From contig PNKV01000022.1 in assembly GCA_013822685.1 (NCBI GenBank), positions 17,365-81,364 of the forward strand: a DNA stretch of 64,000 nt, read 5' to 3'. Source of the stretch: Leptothrix sp. (in: b-proteobacteria) (GTDB lineage: Bacteria > Pseudomonadota > Gammaproteobacteria > Burkholderiales > Burkholderiaceae_C). Below, piece after piece: positions 37,903 through 50,454 of the stretch (positions are counted from its first letter, which is position 1; each line of letters opens with the position of its first letter). The position numbers were made by a program, and so were the translations under genes. The notes beneath the pieces are model-generated. The model saw nothing but the letters and a program-made list of their open reading frames with translations. It was not told where the DNA came from and made no database searches.

Positions 37903-38829
37903 TCAGCTGGTTTGCGCAATCCCTGCAATGGCCCACTCACCACTGCCCGCCTTGGGCTTGGCCAAGTGCCAGATCTCATCGAAAGTCGTGGTCGGTGCGT
38001 CTTTCTCTTCGCGGATCAAGCCGTGGAAACGCACGCTGACGATCTGACGATCAGCCTCGTCGGCGAAGTCCAGGACCTCGGCGTTCAACTGAACCACGTC
38101 GGTCACCTGCGGTGCATTGCCGCGTTCCTGCAGCTCCAGCTTGAAGACGGCGAACATCTCGGGCGTGGAGAACTGGCGCAGGTCATCGAGGTTGGAGGCA
38201 TCGTTGGCGGCCTGCATGCGGATGAAGATCAGCTTGGCGATGCGTTCAAACGCAGGGGCGTCAAAGCCTGGGGGCAGGCTGGAGGCCGAGCCTGCGGCCA
38301 CCGAGGCAAAGCTGGGGCCGCTGAGCATGCCATCGCTGCTCACGCCTTGGGGCGCGATGGACATGTCGCGGCTCATGGGCTGAGTGGGTGGTGTTGTCGC
38401 ACGGGCAAAGTCATTGGGCGACAGGCGAGGACCGCCGCTGGTGGCGGGCACGGGCGACTGGTTGCCAAAACGCCGCATCAACCAGCGGATGACAAAGAAG
38501 GCAGCCACGGCCAACAGCGCCATCGTGATCATGTTGCCCAAAGCGGCACCCATGCCCAGGTGGCTCATCAGGGCGGCAATGCCCAGACCCGCGGCCAGGC
38601 CAGCGATCGGGCCCATCCAGTTGCGTTTGGGCGCCACGGTGGGAGGCACGCCTTGAGCGCCAGGTGCCGGTGCGGGCTTGGCAGCTTGCTGCGCAGGTGC
38701 GTTTTGTGCGGGCATCTGGCGTTTCATGCCAGACGAACTGCCGCCGCCCAGGCGCTTGGCCTCGACGTGTTGCGCCACGAAAGTCAGGCTGATCACAGCC
38801 ATGAACACGCTCAACAGGATCTTTTTCAA
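37903..38829 (-). CDS. Exported Tim44-like domain protein
   Basis: A 308-residue protein. A Sec signal at residues 1-26 (basic start, ILLSVFMAVISLTFV, ending VEA/K) is followed by a Gly/Ser/Pro/Gln-rich linker, two hydrophobic helices near the middle (AALMSHLG...ITMALLAVAAFFVIRWL), and a C-terminal Tim44-like domain of about 130 residues. No ATG or GTG fits; TTG at 38829 is the only start that gives the signal peptide, with CTGGAG nine bases upstream. It lies between the glycine-rich outer-membrane gene and arfB. The role of bacterial Tim44-like proteins is unclear. Confidence 0.85.
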   Translation of the reverse strand: MKKILLSVFMAVISLTFVAQHVEAKRLGGGSSSGMKRQMPAQNAPAQQAAKPAPAPGAQGVPPTVAPKRNWMGPIAGLAAGLGIAALMSHLGMGAALGNMITMALLAVAAFFVIRWLMRRFGNQSPVPATSGGPRLSPNDFARATTPPTQPMSRDMSIAPQGVSSDGMLSGPSFASVAAGSASSLPPGFDAPAFERIAKLIFIRMQAANDASNLDDLRQFSTPEMFAVFKLELQERGNAPQVTDVVQLNAEVLDFADEADRQIVSVRFHGLIREEKDAPTTTFDEIWHLAKPKAGSGEWAIAGIAQTS

Positions 38830-38846
38830 TTCAACTCTCCAGAAAT

Positions 38847-40355
38847 TCAACGGGCCGGCACACCGAATGCGACGCCCCACGCCAATTCAACCACAGGGCT
38901 GTCGAGTCCACCCTTCAAAGCGCGAACGCGACCGACACCCAAGTGAGCCCTACTTTGGGGGCCCAAGTCCAAATTCAACCTGAGCATGGGTTGCACGACG
39001 GCACCGCCTTCGGTGTCCACGCCGCCGCCGCCAGCAGCCCCCGCCAGCAATTCGGCGCCCACAGACCATCTGCGAGCGAACACCGGCGATTGCACGCCCG
39101 CACCCACCAAACCCATAGAATACGCGCCCGCATCGCCCTTGAACGCGCTATGGGCCTGTCCAGTTAAGTAAAGAAGTTCGGTCAGAGAGCGGCGCAGCAC
39201 CAACCCCACTGACTGCATGGATTTGTCAGGCCCTGTTTTTCGCGCTGCGCCATCCACATGCTGGAGGGCCAGATTCCACTCCATGCCTTCAATCCAGGAG
39301 CGGGGCGACAGGCGGCCCAGGGCAGCAGGCGCGTTGGAGGGGTGGTCCAGATCCCAGCCGATCGAGGCTTGCGCGTAGCGCGCCCGGAAAGTGCCCTGCG
39401 GCGCGGTCACCGCCCCGCCTTCCAGTGACACGAAGAAATCGCGGCTCAGGTGCAGGCTGATGGAAATGCCGGCCTTGGCCAGCAAGCCACCCTCGGTGGG
39501 CACAGCACCGCCGCCACCCAGCCCCACGGCCACCCTGGTGCCCACGGCCAAAGGGGTGCCTTTGATGGGCTGCTCCAAACCGAGGTTGGCCAGGATCTCG
39601 GCATAACCGCCTGCGCCACCGCCCGCAGCTCCGGCCGCCTCCATGCCCCAGTAAACGTTGGGATGCAGCCAGTGGTCCAACCGGAAACCCGCCAATCCGA
39701 TGCGCTGCTGGGGCCCTTCGCCACGCGATTCGTCGACCGCGCCCGAGATGCTGATGCGGTCAAACCCCATGCCCCCACGGGCCCAGATCTGGGAGCTTTT
39801 GCCCACCGCCGAAGGCAAGGTGTAGATGAAATCGCCATCCACGGCCATCACGAGGCCCGCCTGGTTGGATCGGATGTTGCCGTTGGGAAAGCGCACACTG
39901 GACGCCGACACACCGGCCCACACCCCGGGCCCGTCAGCCGGCCCACTCAAGCGCCACAGCAAATCCAGGTGCGGGCGCAACATCAGCCCCCCACCCACCG
40001 GCGCGCCACCGCCCCCCCCGCCGCCCGCGAACAGGCCGGCCTCAAGGCGCACGCGGCTGGCCAGCGGCAGCCGGTAGGCCAACTCGGCCCCGCCCACAAA
40101 GAAACCACCCCGGTGGCCCGTGGCTGCGCCATACACCGCCGGCCCGCCCACCCAACCCGGGGCGAACTCCATCAGGTAGCTGCCGCCCAGCAAACCCATC
40201 GCCTCATCCCCGGGCAAGGTGATGGTCTCGAAACCCAATCGGGTGGACACGGGCAAGGCGCGCGCGCCGTCCGATGGTTTGGTCTGAGCCTGCGCCCCGG
40301 CGATGCCCAACAGGCAAAACACACCGAGCCCCCAGAAGCTGATTTTTTGAGTCAT
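38847..40355 (-). CDS. Glycine-rich predicted outer-membrane beta-barrel protein
   Basis: A 502-residue protein with a signal peptide ending AGAQAQ near residue 24. Many short amphipathic strands are separated by glycine-rich turns (AGGGGGGGAPVGGG, GLGGGGAVP, AAGGGGVDTEGG). Their regular spacing suggests a porin-like barrel of roughly 16-20 strands with Gly loops outside or in the periplasm. The end reads AFGVPAR, without the classic terminal Phe. A G8 run on the coding strand lies in the first Gly loop. It starts inside the stop of the diguanylate cyclase gene (ATGA), so it is translationally coupled to it. I do not recognise a family. Confidence 0.75.
   Translation of the reverse strand: MTQKISFWGLGVFCLLGIAGAQAQTKPSDGARALPVSTRLGFETITLPGDEAMGLLGGSYLMEFAPGWVGGPAVYGAATGHRGGFFVGGAELAYRLPLASRVRLEAGLFAGGGGGGGAPVGGGLMLRPHLDLLWRLSGPADGPGVWAGVSASSVRFPNGNIRSNQAGLVMAVDGDFIYTLPSAVGKSSQIWARGGMGFDRISISGAVDESRGEGPQQRIGLAGFRLDHWLHPNVYWGMEAAGAAGGGAGGYAEILANLGLEQPIKGTPLAVGTRVAVGLGGGGAVPTEGGLLAKAGISISLHLSRDFFVSLEGGAVTAPQGTFRARYAQASIGWDLDHPSNAPAALGRLSPRSWIEGMEWNLALQHVDGAARKTGPDKSMQSVGLVLRRSLTELLYLTGQAHSAFKGDAGAYSMGLVGAGVQSPVFARRWSVGAELLAGAAGGGGVDTEGGAVVQPMLRLNLDLGPQSRAHLGVGRVRALKGGLDSPVVELAWGVAFGVPAR
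40012..40019. repeat. Homopolymeric C8/G8 tract inside the outer-membrane protein gene
   Basis: Eight C on the plus strand (G8 on the coding strand) fall in the glycine-loop codons about 110 codons into the gene. A tract of this length can slip during replication; a gain or loss of one base would frameshift the remaining roughly 390 residues. Confidence 0.9.
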
Positions 40356-41500
40356 CCCTCCATTGTGGACGACAGGGCGGGCACGACATCGGCCCAGATC
40401 ACCGTGCGGTTGCGGCCGGATTGCTTGGCGCTGTAGAGCGCCTTGTCGGCGCGCTCGATGCAGGCCGACAGGTTTTCGCCGGGCTGGTATGCGCTCAAGC
40501 CGGCTGAGAACGAGGGACGCAGGGCCAGGTGGTCTTGGGCCATGGTCACGTTCTTCAAGGAATCGCGCAGCCGCTGAATGCCCCGCTCCGCATCCTGGGC
40601 GGTCGTGCCCACCAGCACGAGCATGAACTCCTCGCCGCCCCAGCGGGCCAGCACATCGGTTTCGCGGGTCATGCCGGCCGCGTGGCTGGCGAAATTGCGC
40701 AGCACCTCGTCGCCCACGCTGTGGCCATGCGTGTCGTTGATCTGCTTGAAGAAGTCGATGTCCAGGATCGCCAGGCAGAAGTCATGGCCCGAGGAGCGTG
40801 ACAGCCGCCGTTGGTGTTCGTCCAGCACCGCCATCATGTGGCGGCGGTTGTACAAGCCGGTCAGCTCGTCTCGGGTGGCGAGCACCTGGATGCGGTCCAG
40901 GGCCTGCGTCAGCTCTTCCTGCTTGGTGCGCAGGCGCATGCGCAGGTCGCTGAGTTGCGCGGTCAACAGCGAGATGGTGGGCACCGAAGCCACCACGATG
41001 GCAAAGTGCACCGACTCCAGCGCCACGGGGTAGCCCACCGCATCGGTCACCGTTTTGTAGACCATCGCCACGCCCGTGAGCACCACGGCGTAAGCGCCCG
41101 CGATCTTGGCATCACTGGCTTTGAGGTTGAAGATGCCAAACACCAGCACCAGCGTCAGCAGCATCATCGTGGCGCCGTGGAATACCCCGGTGATGGTGTA
41201 GGCGGCCACGATCCAGGTCAGGGCGGCCAAGATCTGCGGCAAGGTCAGTGAAGGCTCGGCGAAACGCTTGTTCAGGCCACTGCGCAACAGGGCGTACCAA
41301 ACCAGCACGTTCAGGATGATCAAGCCCGACAGGAAGGCTGCCTGGCTGGCGCGCATCAAGCCCTGCCGTGAAGCAAAACCCATGATGCCAATGCACAGCA
41401 CATAGACCGTGGCGGCCATCAGGGAACGGGTGATGCGCAACCGTTGCTTGGGTTCGGTGCCAAACAGCAAAGTCAGGAATCGCGAGATCAAATCAGGCAT
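40352..41500 (-). CDS. Membrane diguanylate cyclase
   Basis: A 382-residue enzyme with about six N-terminal hydrophobic helices (residues 25-195), a short coiled linker (TKQEELTQALDRIQVLAT) and a GGDEF domain with GGEEF and I-site R-E-T-D. DIDFFKQINDTHGH carries substrate and metal residues. It overlaps the oxidoreductase gene upstream by eight bases and the glycine-rich outer-membrane gene downstream by four, so all three are likely translated together. The signal sensed is unknown. Confidence 0.93.
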   Translation of the reverse strand: MPDLISRFLTLLFGTEPKQRLRITRSLMAATVYVLCIGIMGFASRQGLMRASQAAFLSGLIILNVLVWYALLRSGLNKRFAEPSLTLPQILAALTWIVAAYTITGVFHGATMMLLTLVLVFGIFNLKASDAKIAGAYAVVLTGVAMVYKTVTDAVGYPVALESVHFAIVVASVPTISLLTAQLSDLRMRLRTKQEELTQALDRIQVLATRDELTGLYNRRHMMAVLDEHQRRLSRSSGHDFCLAILDIDFFKQINDTHGHSVGDEVLRNFASHAAGMTRETDVLARWGGEEFMLVLVGTTAQDAERGIQRLRDSLKNVTMAQDHLALRPSFSAGLSAYQPGENLSACIERADKALYSAKQSGRNRTVIWADVVPALSSTMEG

Positions 41501-44500
41501 CGTCCCCCGCCTGCTGCGTCAACTCCGCCCACCGGCCTTTGGCCTTGTCCATGCTCGCTTGCTTGATGTGGCCATAGCCTCGGATGTCTTCGGGAACACG
41601 GGCCAAGGCCAGCGCTGAGTCGACATTGTCCGCGTTCAAGGGTGCCAGCAGGGCGCCGATGCCCTGGCGATATCGTGCAATCCAACCGCGTTCCTCCAGG
41701 CGTTCTTGCGTGCGTCCAAATGGGTCGAAAACCGTGCCGCGCACGACCTTGAGCGGGGCCAAGGCCTTGAACGCCAGCGTCATCCACGGGCCAAATCGTT
41801 GTTTGATGGGCAAACCCTTGAGGTCGGTCTTGCCCATGAACGGCGGCGCCAGGTGGTAGGAAAGCTGGTAGTTTCCTTCGAACTCCTGGGCCACTTTGTC
41901 GTGAAACTGACGATCGGTCAGCAAACGCGCCACTTCGTACTCATCTTTGTAGGCCATGAGTTTGAACAATTGGCGGGCCACCACATCGGTCAGTTTGGTC
42001 GACCCCAATTTTTGCTCGGCCGCGCGCACCTGGTTGACGAAAGCCAGGTAGTCACCGGCATAGGCGGCACTTTGGTAGTCGGTCAAGAATTGCACGCGGG
42101 TCTGGATCAGGGCATCCAGGTTGGTCACGGTCTTGCGGACGATGTGGACAGGCTGGGCCGGCAAGGCCAGCGATTGCACGGCGGCCAGATCGTGGGCGGC
42201 GCGGCAGCCCCATTCAAAGGCGGCTTTGTTGTTGTCCACCTGCACCGCGTTCAGTTCGATGGCGCGCAGCAGGGCGGCACGGCTCAAGGGCACCCAGCCC
42301 TTTTGCCAGGCGTAACCCAGCATCAGGGGGTTGGCATAGATGGTATCGCCCAGCAACTGGGTGGCCAACTGGTTGGCGTCCAGCCTGGACACTTGGCCCG
42401 CCAAGGCGGCCTGATCGATCACATCGTCGCAATGGCCCGCCGGAAACTGCCAGTTGGTGTCGCGCACAAAGGCGGCCGTGGGCGTGCCGTGGGTGTTGAG
42501 CGCCACGTGGGTGCGCTGGGCGTTCATCGTGGACAGGGTGCTGGCGTTGGCGGTGACGATGGGGTCGCAACCGATCACCAGGTCGGCGGCCGCCGTGGGC
42601 ACGCGCGTGGTGTGGATGGCGTCCATGCTGTCGGCGATCTGGATGTGGCTCCAGGTGGCGCCACCCTTTTGCGCCAGGCCCGCCGAATCCTGCGTGACGA
42701 TGCCCTTGCCTTCGATGTGCGCCGCCACGCCCAGCAACTGGCCAATGGTGATCACGCCTGTGCCGCCAATGCCCGCGACGATGATGCCGTAGGCCTCGTG
42801 GGCCAGGGGGATCGTGGGCTCGGGCAGGCTGGGCAGCGTGAAGGGATCGACGCGCTGCTGGCTTTTGGCCGGTGATTTGAGCTGGCCGCCAGTCACCGTC
42901 ACGAAGCTGGGGCAAAAGCCCTTCACGCACGACATGTCGTGGTTGCAGGTGCTTTGGTTGATGTGGCGTTTGCGGCCGAACTCGGTGTCCACCGGCTCCA
43001 CGCTCAGGCAGTTGGACTGGGTGGAACAGTCCCCGCAGCCCTCGCACACCAGCTCGTTGATGACGACGCGTTCGGTCACGGCCGGCATGGTGCCGCGCTT
43101 GCGGCGGCGGCGCTTTTCGGTGGCGCAGGTCTGGTCGTAGATGATGACGCTGCAGCCGGGCACCTCGCGCATCAGGCGCTGCACGGCGTCAAGGTCATCG
43201 CGGTGGTGCACCGTGGTGTCGGGCGCCAGGTTGGACACGGCCAGGTACTTCTCGGGCTCGTCGGTGACGATGGCGATGCGCGAGACACCTTCGGCTTCCA
43301 GCTCGCGGCTCATCTCAGGCACGCGCAGGGTGCCGTCCACGGGCTGTCCACCGGTCATGGCGACAGCATCGTTGAACAATATCTTGTAGGTGATGTTGAC
43401 CTTGGCCGCGATGCTCTGCCGCACGGCCAGCAGGCCCGAGTGGAAGTAGGTGCCATCGCCCAGGTTGGCGAACACGTGCTGCTCGTCGGTGAAGGGGGCC
43501 TGGCCCACCCAGGTCACGCCCTCGCCGCCCATCTGCGTGAAGGTGGTGGTGCTGCGGTCCATCCACACCACCATGTAGTGGCAGCCGATGCCGGCCATGG
43601 CGCGTGAGCCCTCGGGCACCTTGGTGGAGGTGTTGTGCGGGCAGCCGCTGCAGAACCAGGGCGCGCGGTCGGCGCTGGCTTTGGGCACGACGACGGGGGC
43701 CTGTTCCTTGGCCTCGATCAGCGCCAGCCGTTGCGCGATGCGCTCACGCAGGTCGCGGCCGACGGTGTCCAGCATGCCCAGCTTCTCCAGGCGTTGCGCG
43801 ATGGCCTTGGCGATGAGCGAGGGGTTCAGGTCGGCCTTGGCGCGCAGCAACCAGTTGGAGGCCGGGTTGGACATGGACCACTCGCCACCGCTGTGGTCAC
43901 CCAGCGTCTCGTTGAACTTGCCCAGCACATTCGGGCGCACATCCTCGCGCCAGTTGTAAAGCTCTTCCTTGAGCTGGTATTCAATGACCTGGCGCTTTTC
44001 CTCGATCACCAGGATCTCTTGCAAGCCCGTGGCGAACTCGCGCGTGGCACTGGCCTCCAGGGGCCAGACCACGGCCACCTTGTGCACGCGGATGCCGATC
44101 TGGGCACAGGTCACTTCGTCCAAGCCCAGGTCGTGCAGGGCCTGGCGCATGTCGTTGTAGGCCTTGCCGCTGGCGATCAGGCCCAAGCGCGCGTGCTTCG
44201 AATCGATCACGGTGCGGTTCAGGCGGTTGGCGCGCACATAGGCCAGCGCGGCGTACCACTTGTAGTCCATCAGCCGGGCTTCTTGCTCCAGCGGCGAATC
44301 GGGCCAGCGGATGTGCAGGCCGCCGGTTGGCATGGCGAAGTCTTCAGGCAAGAGGATCTGCACGCGGTCGGGCTCGACCGACACGCTGCTGGACGATTCA
44401 ACCACCTCCTGGATGACTTTCATGCCAGCCCACAGCCCGGAAAAACGGCTCATGGCGTAGGCGTGCAAGCCCAGGTCCAGGATTTCTTGAGCGCTGCTCG

Positions 44501-45050
44501 GAAAAAACACCGGCAGGCCGCAGGCCTTGAAAATGTGGTCGCTTTGGTGGGCCACCGACGAGCTTTTGGCCACGTGGTCGTCGCCCGCCACGGCAATGAC
44601 GCCGCCGTGCCGGGCGGTGCCGGCCATGTTGGCGTGTTTGAACACATCGGAGCAGCGGTCCACCCCCGGGCCCTTGCCGTACCAAAGGCCAAAGACGCCG
44701 TCGAACTTCCGGTGTTCGGGGTACAGGTCCAGCTGCTGCGTGCCCCACACGGCGGTGGCGCCCAGCTCTTCGTTCACCCCAGGCTGAAAGACCACGTGGT
44801 GCGCCTTCAGGTGCTCTTTGGCATTCCACAAGGCCTGGTCGTAGCCACCCAGCGGAGAGCCCCGGTAGCCACTGATGAAGCCAGCGGTGTTCAGGCCTGC
44901 CGCCACATCTCTGGTGCGCTGCAGCATGGGCAAGCGCACCAGGGCCTGCACGCCGCTCATGAAAGCAGTCCCGTGTTCAATGGCGTACTTGTCATCCAGC
45001 GTGAGCGACGCCAGGGCCTTGAGAACCGAATCGGGCATTGGAGCGTTCAT
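41493..45050 (-). CDS. Fused indolepyruvate/2-oxoacid:ferredoxin oxidoreductase
   Basis: A 1185-residue fusion of IorA- and IorB-like parts. The N-terminal pyrimidine-binding PFOR-like domain has SGYRGSPLGGYD. A central TPP domain with SGCPHNTSTKVPEGS follows, then a ferredoxin-type cysteine cluster (CEGCGDC and CNHD...CVKGFC) near residue 660-700, and a C-terminal gamma domain starting GIIVAGIGGTGVITIGQLLG. It oxidatively decarboxylates 2-oxoacids to acyl-CoA with ferredoxin as acceptor. ATG 45050 has GAGGAG six bases upstream. It shares its upstream region, including a perfect palindrome, with the TetR-liu operon, which suggests a role with branched-chain or aryl 2-oxoacids. The exact substrate is inferred only. 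Confidence 0.92.
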   Translation of the reverse strand: MNAPMPDSVLKALASLTLDDKYAIEHGTAFMSGVQALVRLPMLQRTRDVAAGLNTAGFISGYRGSPLGGYDQALWNAKEHLKAHHVVFQPGVNEELGATAVWGTQQLDLYPEHRKFDGVFGLWYGKGPGVDRCSDVFKHANMAGTARHGGVIAVAGDDHVAKSSSVAHQSDHIFKACGLPVFFPSSAQEILDLGLHAYAMSRFSGLWAGMKVIQEVVESSSSVSVEPDRVQILLPEDFAMPTGGLHIRWPDSPLEQEARLMDYKWYAALAYVRANRLNRTVIDSKHARLGLIASGKAYNDMRQALHDLGLDEVTCAQIGIRVHKVAVVWPLEASATREFATGLQEILVIEEKRQVIEYQLKEELYNWREDVRPNVLGKFNETLGDHSGGEWSMSNPASNWLLRAKADLNPSLIAKAIAQRLEKLGMLDTVGRDLRERIAQRLALIEAKEQAPVVVPKASADRAPWFCSGCPHNTSTKVPEGSRAMAGIGCHYMVVWMDRSTTTFTQMGGEGVTWVGQAPFTDEQHVFANLGDGTYFHSGLLAVRQSIAAKVNITYKILFNDAVAMTGGQPVDGTLRVPEMSRELEAEGVSRIAIVTDEPEKYLAVSNLAPDTTVHHRDDLDAVQRLMREVPGCSVIIYDQTCATEKRRRRKRGTMPAVTERVVINELVCEGCGDCSTQSNCLSVEPVDTEFGRKRHINQSTCNHDMSCVKGFCPSFVTVTGGQLKSPAKSQQRVDPFTLPSLPEPTIPLAHEAYGIIVAGIGGTGVITIGQLLGVAAHIEGKGIVTQDSAGLAQKGGATWSHIQIADSMDAIHTTRVPTAAADLVIGCDPIVTANASTLSTMNAQRTHVALNTHGTPTAAFVRDTNWQFPAGHCDDVIDQAALAGQVSRLDANQLATQLLGDTIYANPLMLGYAWQKGWVPLSRAALLRAIELNAVQVDNNKAAFEWGCRAAHDLAAVQSLALPAQPVHIVRKTVTNLDALIQTRVQFLTDYQSAAYAGDYLAFVNQVRAAEQKLGSTKLTDVVARQLFKLMAYKDEYEVARLLTDRQFHDKVAQEFEGNYQLSYHLAPPFMGKTDLKGLPIKQRFGPWMTLAFKALAPLKVVRGTVFDPFGRTQERLEERGWIARYRQGIGALLAPLNADNVDSALALARVPEDIRGYGHIKQASMDKAKGRWAELTQQAGDDA

Positions 45051-45291
45051 CACGAACTCCTCGCAGTCACATGCTGCAGAACCAGTGTAGAGATCTTGGC
45101 GCGGGCCGTCACCTCTTGATGTGCCGAATAGTCCGCACCCCCGGCCTCAATCTTTGGCCTTGAAAACAATCTGGGGATGCCTTGGCGCCCGCACCACCCG
45201 GGATTACCCGGCGCGTTTCAGGCGCTGTGGCATTTCTCGCCCTCGGTGGCGTTTGTGTTGAAAAAATTGCCCATGTGCGCCGACATCGGGC

Positions 45292-45316
45292 AATAATTGA
45301 GTCGCACTCAATTATT
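45292..45316. promoter_or_regulatory. Perfect 25-bp palindrome, probable TetR operator
   Basis: AATAATTGAGT, spacer CGC, then ACTCAATTATT: two perfect 11-base arms, AT-rich and unlike the GC-rich surroundings. It ends five bases before the tetR ATG, inside the 271-base divergent gap between the oxidoreductase and the tetR-liu operon, so a bound repressor would cover the tetR start region. The rest of that gap shows no gene. Confidence 0.85.
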
Positions 45317-45321
45317 TGATC

Positions 45322-46038
45322 ATGTCAGCCCTGCAACGTGTCGCCCCCCGCCGTATCAAGTCCCAACTCCGTGTCACGGAGTTGCTGGCCGCTGCGCGCA
45401 AGGTCTTCTCAGAGCAGGGCTTTCACCGCGCCACCACCGCCCAGATCGCTGAGGCGGCGGGTGTGTCCGAGGCCACCGTCTTCACCTACTTCCCCGGCAA
45501 ACGCGAGCTGTGCATCCAGGTCATCAAGGACTGGTATGACGAGATCAGCACCGAGCTGGAGCGTGAAGTGCCGCGCTTGTCTGGCGTGCACGCCAAACTC
45601 AGCCATGTGGTGCGCCAACACCTGTGCACCCTGTTGGCCGACGGCTCGGGCATGTGCGCCCTGGTGCTGGGCGAAGGCCGCAGCAGCGCACCCGAGCTGG
45701 CCGAAGTCATCACCGATTGCAAACGCCGCTACACCGCCCCCTTGATGGATTGCCTGGCCCAGGCCGTTGCCGACGGCGAGGTGCGCCAGGACATGCCCTT
45801 GCGCCTGATGCGCGACCTGGTCTATGGCTCGATGGAGCACGTGCTGTGGGACTCGATCACCGCGCACAAATGCCCGCCGATCGATGACACGGCCGAACAG
45901 CTGACCGGCCTGATCTGGAGCGCCCTGATGCCACGCGACGCCTCGCTCGATGCCCTGGCGCGCTTTCGCGACGAGGTGAGCGCGGCGTTGAAACAACTGG
46001 ACAGCCAACGCGCGCCCAAGAAGCGCGCGAGGAAGTGA
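45322..46038 (+). CDS. TetR-family regulator of the liu operon
   Basis: A 238-residue regulator with an N-terminal TetR helix-turn-helix (residues 18-65: VTELLAAARKVFSEQGF, AEAAGVSEATVFTYFPGKREL) and a C-terminal ligand and dimer domain. The tail is basic (APKKRARK). ATG 45322 sits right behind the palindrome, without a visible Shine-Dalgarno sequence. It is first gene of the liu operon, four bases before liuB, so it probably represses itself and the catabolic genes until an acyl-CoA intermediate binds, like the LiuQ regulators described for betaproteobacteria. That equivalence is inferred. Confidence 0.9.
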   Translation: MSALQRVAPRRIKSQLRVTELLAAARKVFSEQGFHRATTAQIAEAAGVSEATVFTYFPGKRELCIQVIKDWYDEISTELEREVPRLSGVHAKLSHVVRQHLCTLLADGSGMCALVLGEGRSSAPELAEVITDCKRRYTAPLMDCLAQAVADGEVRQDMPLRLMRDLVYGSMEHVLWDSITAHKCPPIDDTAEQLTGLIWSALMPRDASLDALARFRDEVSAALKQLDSQRAPKKRARK

Positions 46039-46041
46039 ACC

Positions 46042-47646
<1,605 letters not shown>

Positions 47647-47662
47647 GCCCAAGGAGCACCCC

Positions 47663-48456
47663 ATGAACCTGCCCACCCTCGACATCCAACGCCATGGCCA
47701 CGTGGCCCAGGTCTGGCTCAACCGCCCAGACATCCGCAACGCCTTCAACGACCAGACCATCCAGGAATTGACGCACGCGTTTCAATCGATCGGCCAGGAC
47801 CAGAATGTGCGCGCCATCGTGCTCGGTGCCCATGGCAAAGCCTTCAGCGCTGGCGGCGACCTGAACTGGATGCGCGCGATGGCCGATTACTCCTGGGCCG
47901 AGAACCATGCCGATGCCTCGCATTTGGCCGGCATGCTCTGGGCCATCGCCAACTGCCCGGTGCCGGTGATCGCACGTGTGCAGGGCGATTGCTATGGCGG
48001 TGGCGTGGGCCTGGTCGCGGCTTGCGACATGGCCGTGGCGGTGGACAGCGCGGGCTTTTGCCTGTCCGAGGTCAAGCTGGGCTTAATCCCGGCCACCATC
48101 GCCCCCTACGTGATCCGCGCCATTGGTGAGCGCTCAGCACACCGCTACTTCGTGACCGCCGAGCGCATGAACGCGCAACGTGCCCAAGCCCTGGGTTTGG
48201 TGCAAGAGGTGTGCGCGGTCGACGCGCTTGACGCCGTCGTTGACGGGCTCTTGCACGCCATCGTGGCCAACGGTCCGCACGCGGTGCGGGCCAGCAAGCG
48301 GCTGATCCGCGAGACCGCCGGAGTGCCACTCACGGCGGGCCTGCGCGACCAGACCGCGCGCACCATCGCCGACATCCGGGCCAGCGACGAAGGCAAGGCC
48401 GGGGTGAACGCCTTCCTGCACAAGACCACGCCACCGTGGCAAGGCAAGGTCAACTG

Positions 48457-48457
<1 letters not shown>
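47663..48457 (+). CDS. liuC: Methylglutaconyl-CoA hydratase
   Basis: Crotonase-family enzyme hydrating 3-methylglutaconyl-CoA to HMG-CoA. The 264-residue protein has an oxyanion-hole strand GKAFSAGGDLNWMR and the second signature VQGDCYGGGVGLVAACDMAVA with the catalytic region EVKLGLIPATIAPYV. ATG 47663 has AAGGAG seven bases upstream. Its stop overlaps the liuD ATG by one base (TGATG). Specificity is assigned from the operon rather than from sequence. Confidence 0.92.
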
Positions 48458-50442
<1,985 letters not shown>

Positions 50443-50454
50443 GAAGAACAAGCC

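Noticed and set aside
38829..38880. Earlier ATG for the Tim44-like protein (start at 38880)
   Set aside because: It would put a non-signal stretch before the signal peptide and overlap the outer-membrane gene; the TTG at 38829 has a good Shine-Dalgarno sequence.
43635..45119. A 494-codon plus-strand open frame across the oxidoreductase gene
   Set aside because: It is the antisense shadow of a gene with intact TPP and cysteine-cluster motifs, and its own translation has no recognisable pattern.
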